From Parachryseolinea silvisoli (GTDB lineage Bacteria; Bacteroidota; Bacteroidia; Cytophagales; Cyclobacteriaceae), in the NCBI RefSeq assembly GCF_021190955.1, contig NZ_JAIOAO010000001.1, forward strand, positions 1,736,001-1,800,000: a stretch of DNA of 64,000 nt, given 5' to 3'. A program made the position numbers and the translations under genes. The notes beneath the pieces were generated by a model. It made no database searches, was not told where the DNA came from, and worked only from the letters and a program-made list of their open reading frames with translations. Positions 1-9,820 of the stretch are shown piece by piece. The stretch's first letter is position 1; every line of letters starts with the position of its first letter.

Positions 1-2095
1 CCAGGAATGGAAGACACCAATGTATAATACCTTGCGCTTCACGGGCGCCGGCGTTATGCCCAACAACTTTTACATTGCCCATGGTGAGGAACGCATTCTG
101 CTGGTCAAGCAAGATGACCGTGACTCGACGCTCTCTGTAGTGTTTAACCAGGTAGACCTCAGCAACATCACGAGTATTATCGAAGGCACAACGCCTATAG
201 CAGGCGTCATTGATGGCGACGTGACGCTCAGCGCAGCGGCGGGTGGTTCTTTTAACTCGACTGCGTATATACACGATCTGAAAATTTTGGAACGCGGGTG
301 GGGCGATCTGGCACTGCAATTGGGCAAGGCCGCGAACGGTCCTTTGAATCTGGACCTGCGCATGGAAGGTAAGGACATCGATGTGGTTGCCGCGGGATAC
401 TTCGTTTCAAACATCCCGAAGCCGGAGATACATTTTACGACGACACTCAACAAGCTCGACCTCGCATCGGTTGAGCCGTTTACATTCGGGCACGTTAGAA
501 ACTTAAAAGGGCAACTCACCGGGGCGGTCAAGATCGATGGCGCGGCGGCAGCGCCTAAGATCGACGGCGAGCTTCGTTTCCGCGAGGCGGAATTTATCCC
601 CACCGTAGGTGGCAGCAAATTCTTATTGAAGGATGAAGCCATCAAACTTACCGGCACGGGGCTTACGCTAAACGACTTCACCATTCGCGACGTACAAAAC
701 AACACAGCGCGTTTTGACGGTACGATAAAGACAGCCGGTTTCGCAGAGTTCGACCTCAACCTGCGTGTGAATGCACAAAACTTCCAGTTGCTCAATACGA
801 AGGCCATCGACAATGACCTGTTTTATGGCAACGTCCGGATCAATACCAAGGCCATTATTACCGGCACATCCAACTTACCCAAAATTCAAATGGAGGCCAG
901 CCTGGCGAAAGATAGCGAGTTTACCTATGTCGTGCCGCAGTCCGAAAAAGGCGTGTTGGAGCAAGAAGGTATTGTTAGGTTTGTGGACCGTGATGCGGTA
1001 AAAGATCCTTTCTTAAGCTCGCTCAAACTGGAGGACACCGTCAAGACTACCTTCCAGGGCATTGACCTGACGGCTAATATCGAGTTGAAAGATACGGAGA
1101 CCTTTAATATCGTGATCGACCCGATCACGGGTGATAAGTTGAGCGTGAAGGGGAACGCTACGTTAACGCTCGATATCAATCCCTCAGGTGATATGCAGCT
1201 TTCGGGTCGGTATGAAGTAACGGAAGGGAGCTATAATCTTTCCTTCTACAAACTTGTAAAGCGTGAGTTCAAAATTGAAAAAGGCAGCTATATCATGTGG
1301 ACGGGCGATGTCATGGAGGCGGACCTGAACCTACGCGCAATCTATGAAGTGGAGACGTCTCCGATCGACCTGGTAGCGGCGCAAGTGGAAGGCGTACAGC
1401 AGGACCTGCGGTACCGTCAGCGCTTGCCGTTTCTGGTATATCTCAACATCAAAGGGGATCTGTTGACGCCCGATATCAGCTTTGAGCTGGATATGCCCCA
1501 GGAAGACCAGGATGCACTTGGCGGTGACATTTATGCGCGCATCAAAGACATCAATACCCGCGAATCTGACCTCAACAAACAAGTCTTTGCATTGCTGGTA
1601 TTAAAACGATTTATTTCAGAGAATCCCCTCGAAACACAAGGAGGCTCGGACGTGGCTTCCTCCGCACGCCGTAGTGTGAGTAAGCTGCTGACGGAGCAAC
1701 TTAACCGCCTTTCCGACAATGTAAAAGGAGTACAACTAACCGTTGATTTAAAATCATACGAAGATTACTCCAGTGGCCAGGCACAGGGCCAGACACAGTT
1801 ACAATTGGGGCTTTCGAAAACACTGTTCGACGAGCGTTTAGTAGTGAAAGTTTCGGGTAACGTGGACGTGGAGGGGCAGACGGCTAACCAAAACTCCGCA
1901 GCCGACTATATTGGAGACCTGGCGCTGGAATATAAACTGACAGCCGATGGTCGCCTGCGTGTGACGGGTTTCCGCAACAGCAACTACGATATGATCGACG
2001 GCGAGCTGATCGAGACCGGCGCCGGCTTTATTTATATAAAAGACTATGATGCCTTCCGCGAGCTCTTTAAATCAAATGCCACGGAAAATGAGTAA
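1..2095 (+). CDS. tamB: Translocation and assembly module protein TamB (5' end missing)
   Basis: C-terminal part (about 697 codons) of a very large TamB/DUF490 protein. The frame is open to the left edge, so the ATG at 20 is internal and the true start lies outside the window. Visible are long runs of beta-strand repeats with alternating hydrophobic residues, followed by the conserved C-terminal DUF490 region (roughly the last 350 residues). TamB proteins span the periplasm as hydrophobic grooves and act with an Omp85 partner in outer membrane protein insertion or phospholipid transport. The stop overlaps the start of the next gene by 8 nt; that gene encodes the expected Omp85 partner, which strongly supports the call. 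Confidence 0.9.
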   Translation, partial: QEWKTPMYNTLRFTGAGVMPNNFYIAHGEERILLVKQDDRDSTLSVVFNQVDLSNITSIIEGTTPIAGVIDGDVTLSAAAGGSFNSTAYIHDLKILERGWGDLALQLGKAANGPLNLDLRMEGKDIDVVAAGYFVSNIPKPEIHFTTTLNKLDLASVEPFTFGHVRNLKGQLTGAVKIDGAAAAPKIDGELRFREAEFIPTVGGSKFLLKDEAIKLTGTGLTLNDFTIRDVQNNTARFDGTIKTAGFAEFDLNLRVNAQNFQLLNTKAIDNDLFYGNVRINTKAIITGTSNLPKIQMEASLAKDSEFTYVVPQSEKGVLEQEGIVRFVDRDAVKDPFLSSLKLEDTVKTTFQGIDLTANIELKDTETFNIVIDPITGDKLSVKGNATLTLDINPSGDMQLSGRYEVTEGSYNLSFYKLVKREFKIEKGSYIMWTGDVMEADLNLRAIYEVETSPIDLVAAQVEGVQQDLRYRQRLPFLVYLNIKGDLLTPDISFELDMPQEDQDALGGDIYARIKDINTRESDLNKQVFALLVLKRFISENPLETQGGSDVASSARRSVSKLLTEQLNRLSDNVKGVQLTVDLKSYEDYSSGQAQGQTQLQLGLSKTLFDERLVVKVSGNVDVEGQTANQNSAADYIGDLALEYKLTADGRLRVTGFRNSNYDMIDGELIETGAGFIYIKDYDAFRELFKSNATENE

Positions 2096-4538
2096 GCGTC
2101 TTCTCACCGTCTTTCCGTGTGTATCGTCGGGATTGTATATCCCCTTTCTGTTGTTCATTGCGATATTACTACCCGGTTGCACAGCCACCCGGTATCTACC
2201 ACCAGGAGAGACATTTTACAATGGCGCTGAGATAGACTTCCAAATGCCACAGGGCCCCGTGCGCCGACGCGGTATGCTGGAAACGGAAATGCAGGAGTAT
2301 ATTGTACCCAAACCCAACGATAAGATTTTAGGTGCCCGGCCCTGGGTATGGCTTTATTATGTGGCAGGCACACCAAAAAAGGAAAAAGGCATCCGAAACT
2401 TTCTAAAAAAGAAGATTGGCCAGGCACCGGTATTATTAAAAGACGCCACCCCCGACCGCACGGCCAAGCTACTGGCAAGTTATCTGAATAACGAAGGCTA
2501 CTTTGAATCAAAGGTTGTCCCAGAAGTAAAAAAGGGCAAAACGCAAAGTACTGTCATCTATCACACCGAGCTGCACAGGGCGTATCGGTTGCGAACCATC
2601 GTTTACCCAAAAGGTAGGGATAGTACCTATGCTGCCGTGCTGCGCACATTGCGTGAGAAATCCATTCTTCGCCCCAACATCCGCTACGACCTGGAACGCC
2701 TGCAAGCGGAGCAGGAACGTATAGAAGAGGAAGTAGAGAACGTTGGTTTCTTTTATTTTGACGACCGCTATCTGATTTTTGAAGCCGACAGTACCGTGGG
2801 CGAGAAAAAAGTAGATCTGACATTGCGTTTGGAAAAAGATATACCGCAGCGCGCGCGAAAGATATATCGGCTGGATAAGATCAATGTTTTTCCCAACTAT
2901 GTGCTCTCCACCGATACGCTGCCGGGCAAGGGGTTCGACACGACGATGGTGAACAATTACCACTACATCGACAACAAGCATGCTTTCCGTCCACGCATTA
3001 TTACCGACGTTATCAATCTAAAGAAAGGGGAGCTATACAGCCGCGAAGCGCGCGAGTTTTCGCTTAGCCACTTGATGGGGCTGGGTACTTTTAAGTTTGT
3101 AAATATTAAATTTTCCGAATCGCCCCGAACGGACTCTGCCATGCTGGATGCGCAAATTCTTATGACGCCGCTGAAGAAAAAATCCTTGCGGGCGGAAATA
3201 CAGGCAACATCAAAATCCAACAATTTTGTGGGGCCGGGCGTAGCCTTTACGTTTACAGACCGGAACTTCCTGCGCGGCGCTGAGTTGTTTCAGCTTAAGC
3301 TCACCTCAGCCTATGAAGTGCAGATCAGCAAACAAGTATCGGAGCCCGTGAACTCACTGGAGTTGGGACTGGAGTCCACGCTAACGATACCTCGTTTTAT
3401 CTCGCCTATCAAGATCGATTATAAATCCAGCCGGTACCTGCCGAAGACACAAATTAAGGCGGCGTTTAACATACAGAACCGGGTACGTTACTATCGATTA
3501 AGCTCCATTAACCTGGGATATGGGTATAACTGGCGGGAGTCAGCCTCCAAAAGCCACGAGTTGTTCCCCGTCGACATCGCGTATGTGCAAACCCATAAGA
3601 CTGATGAATTCGATTCATTGTTAACATTAAATACCGTGCTTGCCAGTTCGTTCGTGAATCAGTTCATTGTCGGCACACGTTATTCCTATACACTCAATAC
3701 GCAGCTTTCCCAGGAGGTGTCTCAAAAGTACGAGCGCCGTAGGTTCCGCGAACATAACTTCTATTTCAATGGCAACATTGACGTAGCGGGTAACCTGCTC
3801 AACACCGTGCAACGCACCGCCGGGATAGATCCTGGACTGGAACAAGGTGGTAGGAAAGTTCACACCCTGTTTAATTCTCCCTACTCTCAGTATGTGCGTG
3901 GTGACATCGACTTTCGTTATTACTGGCAGTGGGCCCGTCATAGTAAGCTGGCCACCCGTGCAGTTGCAGGCGTTGGCTATGCCTATGGGAACTCGCGAAC
4001 CATGCCCTATATCAAACAATTTGCGATTGGCGGCTCGAACAGTATCCGGGCATTTCCCGCACGCTCGATCGGCCCCGGCTCGTACATGTTAGATCTCGAC
4101 AAGGCATTCTTTATCGACCAGCGCGGCGACATTAAACTGGAAGCAAATGCCGAGTACCGCTTTGATATCATCAAGTCTTTCAAAGGTGCGGTGTTTGTCG
4201 ATGCGGGTAACATCTGGCTGATGCGGCCAGATCCCAAAGACGATACGACACGACGCGTAGGCGGAGAGTTTCAGCGCAAATCGTTTATAAACGAGATCGC
4301 CGTCGGTACCGGCCTCGGCTTCCGCATGGACTTTAGCTTTTTTGTATTGCGTCTGGATATAGCGTTCCCGCTTCGCAAGGCTATTCAATTACCTGAAGAG
4401 ATCGAAGGCGTACGGATCGATGACGAAGACCGCGCCCGTCAGCGGTGGAAGTGGGTGATTAACGATATTGATTTTACCCGACCGGGCTGGCGAAGCGACA
4501 ACCTGATCTTTAATATCGCGATCGGGTATCCGTTCTGA
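2088..4538 (+). CDS. tamL: TamL, BamA/TamA-family outer membrane lipoprotein
   Basis: Omp85-superfamily protein of 816 residues. The ATG at 2088 is preferred over the in-frame ATG at 2046 because it yields a clean lipoprotein signal: a hydrophobic stretch ending LLPGC, with the acylated Cys at residue 31, followed by TATRYLPPGE. POTRA-like domains occupy about residues 40-380 and a C-terminal beta-barrel of about 400 residues follows, with the typical GGSNSIRAF surface-loop segment. A lipid-anchored TamA variant is a known Bacteroidota trait. The start overlaps the tamB stop by 8 nt (ATGAGTAA), so the pair is translationally coupled. The stop abuts the convergent LacI gene with no base between. 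Confidence 0.9.
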   Translation: MSKRLLTVFPCVSSGLYIPFLLFIAILLPGCTATRYLPPGETFYNGAEIDFQMPQGPVRRRGMLETEMQEYIVPKPNDKILGARPWVWLYYVAGTPKKEKGIRNFLKKKIGQAPVLLKDATPDRTAKLLASYLNNEGYFESKVVPEVKKGKTQSTVIYHTELHRAYRLRTIVYPKGRDSTYAAVLRTLREKSILRPNIRYDLERLQAEQERIEEEVENVGFFYFDDRYLIFEADSTVGEKKVDLTLRLEKDIPQRARKIYRLDKINVFPNYVLSTDTLPGKGFDTTMVNNYHYIDNKHAFRPRIITDVINLKKGELYSREAREFSLSHLMGLGTFKFVNIKFSESPRTDSAMLDAQILMTPLKKKSLRAEIQATSKSNNFVGPGVAFTFTDRNFLRGAELFQLKLTSAYEVQISKQVSEPVNSLELGLESTLTIPRFISPIKIDYKSSRYLPKTQIKAAFNIQNRVRYYRLSSINLGYGYNWRESASKSHELFPVDIAYVQTHKTDEFDSLLTLNTVLASSFVNQFIVGTRYSYTLNTQLSQEVSQKYERRRFREHNFYFNGNIDVAGNLLNTVQRTAGIDPGLEQGGRKVHTLFNSPYSQYVRGDIDFRYYWQWARHSKLATRAVAGVGYAYGNSRTMPYIKQFAIGGSNSIRAFPARSIGPGSYMLDLDKAFFIDQRGDIKLEANAEYRFDIIKSFKGAVFVDAGNIWLMRPDPKDDTTRRVGGEFQRKSFINEIAVGTGLGFRMDFSFFVLRLDIAFPLRKAIQLPEEIEGVRIDDEDRARQRWKWVINDIDFTRPGWRSDNLIFNIAIGYPF

Positions 4539-5570
4539 TCAGGGCTTTTTGCGCAAGGTCGAGTCGCGTACGATCAATTCGTGGCGCAGTACAATGGTAT
4601 TCAGACTTGCACCTTCCAGTCGGTCGAGGCGGCGTATCAACGTGGAGGCTGCCAGCTCACCCATCTCCTCTCCCGGGTAATTCACCGTCGTTAAATTGGG
4701 CTCGACGACTTTTGATATCGGATCGTTGTTAAACCCGGCGACAATAATTTGCTCCGGTATCTTTATACCTGCTTGCTTTAAGGCTTGCAGACAGCTTACG
4801 GCAGACGAGTCGTTGGCCGAGAAGACACCGTCGGGTAACGGGTTCATTGCCAGAATGGCCCGCGCGGCTTCGGCACCGGCTAGTTCACTCAGATTGCCTG
4901 CCAGCACCAGGCTTTCGTCAAAAGCAAGGTTATTATCACGCAGTGCCTGCTGGTAGCCGCGCAACCGGTCGGCATACACTGCGCCTTTCGATCGTGCCGT
5001 CAGGTGTACAATCCGTGTACCGCCCTGGCGTATCAGGTGTGTCGTAACTTCGTACGCTGCCTTGTAATTATCAATGACAAGGCTGGTACACTGCGGATGG
5101 TCGAGCACACGATCGAAAAAGATGAGCGGTATATTTTTATCGAGGAATAAATTGAAATGCGAGAGACTTTCACTGTCATAGGCCACCGATACAAGCAGGC
5201 CGTCGACACGGCTGTTGTATAGTGTGCGCACGTTGGTCTCTTCTTTTTTCACCGACTCGGCCGACTGGCTGATGATCAGGTTATACCCTGCGGCATTGGC
5301 TACCTTTTCCATACCCGCAATGACCACCGACATGAAGTAGCTATTCAAACGCGGCACAATCACACCAATGGTATTGGTGCGGGAGCGGCGCAGGTTACTC
5401 GCAAACATGTTTTGTTGATAGCCCATCTCACGTGCCTTGTCGAGAATACGCTTACGTGTATCCTTGCGAATGGCAGGATGGTCTTTCAGACCACGGCTGA
5501 CGGTGGCCGGCGAAAGGCTTAGCGCTGCCGCAATGTCGTATATCGTGATTTCTTTATGGGGTCCGCTCAT
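4539..5570 (-). CDS. LacI-family transcriptional regulator
   Basis: 343 residues: N-terminal LacI helix-turn-helix (about residues 8-30, with TIYDIAAALSLSPATVSRGL), hinge helix near residue 55, then a periplasmic-binding-protein-like sugar-sensing domain. It is divergent from the glucuronoxylan operon beginning at 5799, and the gap contains palindromes with the central CG typical of LacI-family operators. It is therefore inferred to control that operon, probably answering a xylo-oligosaccharide or uronic acid ligand. The gene ends immediately next to the tamL stop. Confidence 0.92.
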   Translation of the reverse strand: MSGPHKEITIYDIAAALSLSPATVSRGLKDHPAIRKDTRKRILDKAREMGYQQNMFASNLRRSRTNTIGVIVPRLNSYFMSVVIAGMEKVANAAGYNLIISQSAESVKKEETNVRTLYNSRVDGLLVSVAYDSESLSHFNLFLDKNIPLIFFDRVLDHPQCTSLVIDNYKAAYEVTTHLIRQGGTRIVHLTARSKGAVYADRLRGYQQALRDNNLAFDESLVLAGNLSELAGAEAARAILAMNPLPDGVFSANDSSAVSCLQALKQAGIKIPEQIIVAGFNNDPISKVVEPNLTTVNYPGEEMGELAASTLIRRLDRLEGASLNTIVLRHELIVRDSTLRKKP

Positions 5571-5752
5571 GGGTAATGTCGCACTGCGTAGTTAACGAGA
5601 AGTCATGAAGGAAAAAAGGCCGGGCGATCAACTTAGCCTGAAAAGCCAAAAAAGCCACCCCAATGACTTGTACAGGGCTGGATCTGTTAAATCGGTTTCA
5701 TACCATAAAACTGCCACTAAATAGCTTCTGCAAACCTTCCTTAAAATAATTC

Positions 5753-5768
5753 ATGCAATCGGTTGCAT
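5753..5768. promoter_or_regulatory. Probable LacI-family operator (main palindrome)
   Basis: ATGCAATCGGTTGCAT: 6-bp arms ATGCAA/TTGCAT around a TCGG core, symmetric on the central CG as in CcpA/PurR/LacI-type sites. It lies 31 bp upstream of the GH115 start and 182 bp upstream of the LacI start. A weaker site with the same core (AAATCGGTTT, 5689-5698) lies 67 bp upstream, centre to centre. Confidence 0.72.
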
Positions 5769-5784
5769 TATCTTTTTCAATCTG

Positions 5785-5798
5785 GCAAATTCGTTTGC
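5785..5798. promoter_or_regulatory. Secondary inverted repeat at the GH115 start
   Basis: GCAAATTCGTTTGC has 5-bp arms and directly abuts the chosen ATG at 5799. Its right half resembles the right half of the 5753 operator, but the symmetry axis is shifted off the CG step, so it may be only a half-site. A repressor bound here would cover the start region. Confidence 0.4.
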
Positions 5799-8681
5799 AT
5801 GAAGCTCACCTACGCTATTCTTCAGAAAGGCATTACCCTATTTTGCATGATCCTGTGCTTGCCATTGGGGGCGCAGGACAACTATGTTCAATCGGAAAGT
5901 GTATCCGGTGGCTTTCCGCTATTTGCTTCAGGAACTGCTGCTTCGCTTTACGTCCACGATGCCGATCATGCCGGTGTATTGCTGGCGGCCGAAGCATGGG
6001 TACAGGATTTATACCAGGTAACAGGCATGCGGCCTTCGCTGACAACCGGTACCACACCTACCGGGAAATATATCGTGGTTGCCGGCACGATTGGAAAAAG
6101 CCCCTGGATCGACGACCTGGTGCAACGTGGTAAACTTGATGTTACTGGCATCGCGGGGCAATGGGAGTCGTTTGTCGTACAGGTAATCGAGAAACCTTTT
6201 CACGGTGTAGACCAGGCGTTGGTGATTGCCGGGAGCGACAAACGCGGTACGATTTTCGGCATTTACGACCTCTCCAAACAGATGGGCGTATCACCCTGGT
6301 ATTGGTGGGCTGACGTACCCATTGTCAAACGCACTGCGCTTTACATCACCCCCGGCAGGCATATACAAGGACCGCCGGCCGTACAATACCGTGGTATATT
6401 TCTGAACGACGAAGAACCTGCGCTGGGCCGCTGGGCCGTAGAAAAATATGGTGGTTTTACGCATGCGTTCTACGAGCGCCTCTTTGAGTTGATCCTGCGC
6501 ATGAAGGGCAACTACCTGTGGCCGGCCATGTGGTGGGCCAGCTTTAACAGCGACGATCCGCTCAATCCTACGCTCGCCGATCGCTACGGCATTGTGATGG
6601 GCACGACCCACCACGAGCCCATGATGCGGGCGCACGCCGAATGGAGAAAAGGCGGCCAGGGGCCCTGGAACTACGAAACAAATGCTCCCACCCTCCGGCA
6701 ATTCTGGACCGACGGGATTACGCGCATGGGCGCCCGCGAAAGCATCGTGTCCATGGGCATGCGCGGTGACGGCGACATGGCCATGAGTGCGTCCACCAAC
6801 ATTGCTCTGCTGGAAAAGATCGTACGCGACCAGCGGCACATCATACAAAGCGTAACGGGCAAGGATGCAGCCCAAACACCCCAACTGTGGGCACTCTATA
6901 AAGAAGTACAAGACTATTACGACAAGGGCATGCGTGTACCCGACGACATCACACTGTTGCTATGCGACGACAACTGGGGGAATTTGCGCAAGCTACCCCC
7001 CGTTGGCGATAGCCTGCGGGCCGGCGGATATGGTATCTATTATCACTTCGACTACGTCGGCGGACCACGCAACTACAAGTGGCTTAATACCAATCAACTC
7101 GAACGCACCTGGGAGCAAATGCACCTGGCCTATCGCTTTGGCGCCACCAAGCTTTGGATCGTAAACGTCGGCGATCTGAAACCGATGGAGCTTCCCACGG
7201 AATTCTTCCTCGACTACGCGTGGAATCCTGAAGCCTGGAATAACACTACACTGGGCGACTACACCCGTCAATGGGCAGCCCGCCAATTCGGTTCAACCTA
7301 CGCCGCGGAAATTGCCAGCTTACTGGATACCTATACGAAATACAATGCCCGCCGCAAACCCGAGCTCCTCTCACCTGAAACGTACAGTCTGGTAAACTAT
7401 CGCGAGGCCGAACGCATCGAGGCAGACTATAGCGCACTTACGCAGCGTGCCAAAGCACTGGCCGGGCAACTACCCGCTATGCATCAGGATGCGTATTATC
7501 AACTCGTGCTCCATCCCATTCAGGCGAGCTCTATTCTAAACGCGCTGCACATTACCACGGCCCGCAATCATCGCTACGCTGCACAAGGTCGCGCCGCCAC
7601 CAACGATCTGGCTGATCGCGTGAAGACCTTATTTGCTGACGACTCTGCTTGTTCGTATTACTACAACCGTGTACTCGCCGGTGGCAAGTGGAATCACATG
7701 ATGGATCAGACACACATCAGTTATACCGACTGGCAACAACCCGATCGCGACGTGCTGCCTTTCTTAAAACGCATCACCTTGCCGCCGAGCGCGGCACTGG
7801 GCATTGCGATAGAAGGCGACTCTGCCTGGTGGCCACAGGAAAAACGCCAGGCCGTGTTACCCATATTTGATTCGTACCAACAACCGGCCTACGCCATCGA
7901 CATCTTTAACCGCGGTGGCGCGCCGTTTGACTATACCGTCGAACCCGGCGCGAAGTATATTCGGGTGTCGGAACCGCTCGGCACGATTGACAAGGAAAAA
8001 CGCATTTGGATCAGCATCGACTGGCAACATGCGCCGAAAGGTCTACACCGCATTCCGATTACTATTAAAGGGACGGAGCACACTACGGTCGTCGTACAGG
8101 CAATCGTACAAAAACAATCCCTGCCCAAAGGCGAGAAGGCCGAGGGCTTTGTCGAGCGCCAGGGGTATATTTCGATGGAAGCTGCCCACTTCACCCGCGC
8201 GGTGGCGGGCAAAGGTGTACACTGGCAGGTTATCAACAATCTCGGCCGAACCGATGCCGGCGTCATTACCCTGCCGGTGACAGCATTGGCCTCCATCCCC
8301 GGCCAATCCGATACGCCCTATTTAGAGTATACGTTTCACACCACACAGCGCGGCGCCGTGACGGTATCGACCTACTTATCCCCCACCCTCAACTTTCTTA
8401 ACACCGATGGGCTTCGCTACGCAATATCCCTTGACAACGAACCTCCACAGTTGGTCAACCTACATGCAAACTTCACGCAAGCCTCGTGGGAGCAAGCTGT
8501 ACGCGATAACATCCTGATCCGCACTTCCACCCATACGCTTACACCCGGCCAGCACGCATTGAAATTCTGGCGTGTCGATGCTGGCGTCGTATTACAAAAG
8601 ATCGTGATCGGCAACCATGTACCCGGTTCCTATCTCGGTCCACCCGAGAGCTTTCGTTTTCCCAATGTCACCAACAAGTAA
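5799..8681 (+). CDS. Glycoside hydrolase family 115 xylan alpha-1,2-glucuronidase
   Basis: 960 residues. GH115 enzymes remove (4-O-methyl)glucuronic acid side chains from xylan. Family features visible: KRGTIFGIYDLSKQMGVSPW about 155 residues in, YRGIFLNDEEPALGRW, and the aromatic-rich MKGNYLWPAMWW segment; the length fits the family. The ATG at 5799 gives a good signal peptide (charged start, hydrophobic core, cleavage near LPLGAQ), so export to the periplasm or outer surface is expected. A TTG at 5763 is in frame but overlaps the operator. First gene of a four-gene operon with a xylanase 11 nt downstream. Confidence 0.93.
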   Translation: MKLTYAILQKGITLFCMILCLPLGAQDNYVQSESVSGGFPLFASGTAASLYVHDADHAGVLLAAEAWVQDLYQVTGMRPSLTTGTTPTGKYIVVAGTIGKSPWIDDLVQRGKLDVTGIAGQWESFVVQVIEKPFHGVDQALVIAGSDKRGTIFGIYDLSKQMGVSPWYWWADVPIVKRTALYITPGRHIQGPPAVQYRGIFLNDEEPALGRWAVEKYGGFTHAFYERLFELILRMKGNYLWPAMWWASFNSDDPLNPTLADRYGIVMGTTHHEPMMRAHAEWRKGGQGPWNYETNAPTLRQFWTDGITRMGARESIVSMGMRGDGDMAMSASTNIALLEKIVRDQRHIIQSVTGKDAAQTPQLWALYKEVQDYYDKGMRVPDDITLLLCDDNWGNLRKLPPVGDSLRAGGYGIYYHFDYVGGPRNYKWLNTNQLERTWEQMHLAYRFGATKLWIVNVGDLKPMELPTEFFLDYAWNPEAWNNTTLGDYTRQWAARQFGSTYAAEIASLLDTYTKYNARRKPELLSPETYSLVNYREAERIEADYSALTQRAKALAGQLPAMHQDAYYQLVLHPIQASSILNALHITTARNHRYAAQGRAATNDLADRVKTLFADDSACSYYYNRVLAGGKWNHMMDQTHISYTDWQQPDRDVLPFLKRITLPPSAALGIAIEGDSAWWPQEKRQAVLPIFDSYQQPAYAIDIFNRGGAPFDYTVEPGAKYIRVSEPLGTIDKEKRIWISIDWQHAPKGLHRIPITIKGTEHTTVVVQAIVQKQSLPKGEKAEGFVERQGYISMEAAHFTRAVAGKGVHWQVINNLGRTDAGVITLPVTALASIPGQSDTPYLEYTFHTTQRGAVTVSTYLSPTLNFLNTDGLRYAISLDNEPPQLVNLHANFTQASWEQAVRDNILIRTSTHTLTPGQHALKFWRVDAGVVLQKIVIGNHVPGSYLGPPESFRFPNVTNK

Positions 8682-8692
8682 CCCTAATCGAT

Positions 8693-9787
8693 ATGACTAT
8701 ACCCTCCACATTCCTACCCCTTGCGCTTTTAGCGGGCAGTTTATCTTTCGCACACGCGCAAACACCTCCAACCGATGACAGGGGTTTGAAAGATCACTTC
8801 CGTGATTATTATCCTATCGGGGTGGCGGTGTCACCCCGCAGCCTGCAGGGTCCCGAGGCTGCGATGATCCTGAAACACTTCAACAGCCTCACGCCGGAGA
8901 ATGCAATGAAGATGGGGCCGATCCATCCTGAGGAGAACCGCTATGATTGGACGGGTGCCGACGCCATCGTGCGCTTTGCCCAGGAACATGGATTGAAAGT
9001 GCGAGGGCATGCGCTTTGCTGGCACGAACAAACTCCGGCGTGGCTATTTACAGGCGCCGACGGCAAGACGGTAACGCGCGAAGTATTGTTGCAACGCTTG
9101 CGCGAGCATATCACTGCCGTGGTGAGCCGGTACCGCGGCAAGATTTATGCCTGGGACGTTGTAAACGAAGCCATTGCGGACGACAGCACCAAGTTCCTGC
9201 GCGAGTCTCCCTGGTACACCCTCTGCGGTGAAGACTTTATTGCCAAAGCTTTCGAATATGCCCACGCCGCCGACCCCGAGGCGCTACTCTTTTACAACGA
9301 CTACAACACCGAGCGCCCCGAGAAACGGGAACGCGTGTACCGCTTGCTTAAAAAACTGAAAGACGCCGGCGTACCGATACACGGTGTAGGGTTGCAGGGG
9401 CATTGGTCTATTTTCGAGCCATCCGAAAAAGAGCTGCGCTCCGCCCTCGACCGATTCTCCTCGCTCTCGCTGGCCATCCAGTTTACGGAATTGGATGTAT
9501 CCATTTACCGGTGGGAGAAATTCCCCCGGGCGCGTCGTGCTGACGAGTCGGAAGCGTTCACGCCGGCACTGGAGGCGCAGCAACGGCAACAATACACCCG
9601 CGTGTTTAACATTTTCCGGCAGTATAAAAACGCCATCACCGGCGTTACCTTCTGGAATGTGTCTGACCGACGCACCTGGCTGGACGAGTACCCGGTAAAA
9701 GGACGCAAGAACTATCCACTCTTATTTGATCAACAACTTCAACCCAAGAACGTGTACTACGACGTGATCGGTACCGTCGCACGATAA
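8693..9787 (+). CDS. GH10 endo-1,4-beta-xylanase
   Basis: 364 residues: signal peptide cleaved near residue 23 (AHAQ), then a single GH10 TIM barrel with no carbohydrate-binding module. The acid/base glutamate is E159 in WDVVNEA and the nucleophile is E266 in FTELDVS; the substrate motifs NSLTPENAMKM and GHALCWHEQTP are intact. It cuts the xylan backbone and should work with the preceding GH115 debranching enzyme. Only 11 nt separate it from GH115 and 33 nt from uxuA, so co-transcription is likely. Confidence 0.95.
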   Translation: MTIPSTFLPLALLAGSLSFAHAQTPPTDDRGLKDHFRDYYPIGVAVSPRSLQGPEAAMILKHFNSLTPENAMKMGPIHPEENRYDWTGADAIVRFAQEHGLKVRGHALCWHEQTPAWLFTGADGKTVTREVLLQRLREHITAVVSRYRGKIYAWDVVNEAIADDSTKFLRESPWYTLCGEDFIAKAFEYAHAADPEALLFYNDYNTERPEKRERVYRLLKKLKDAGVPIHGVGLQGHWSIFEPSEKELRSALDRFSSLSLAIQFTELDVSIYRWEKFPRARRADESEAFTPALEAQQRQQYTRVFNIFRQYKNAITGVTFWNVSDRRTWLDEYPVKGRKNYPLLFDQQLQPKNVYYDVIGTVAR

Positions 9788-9820
9788 GAACAATTCACGA
9801 ATAACAATTACCTTTATCAC

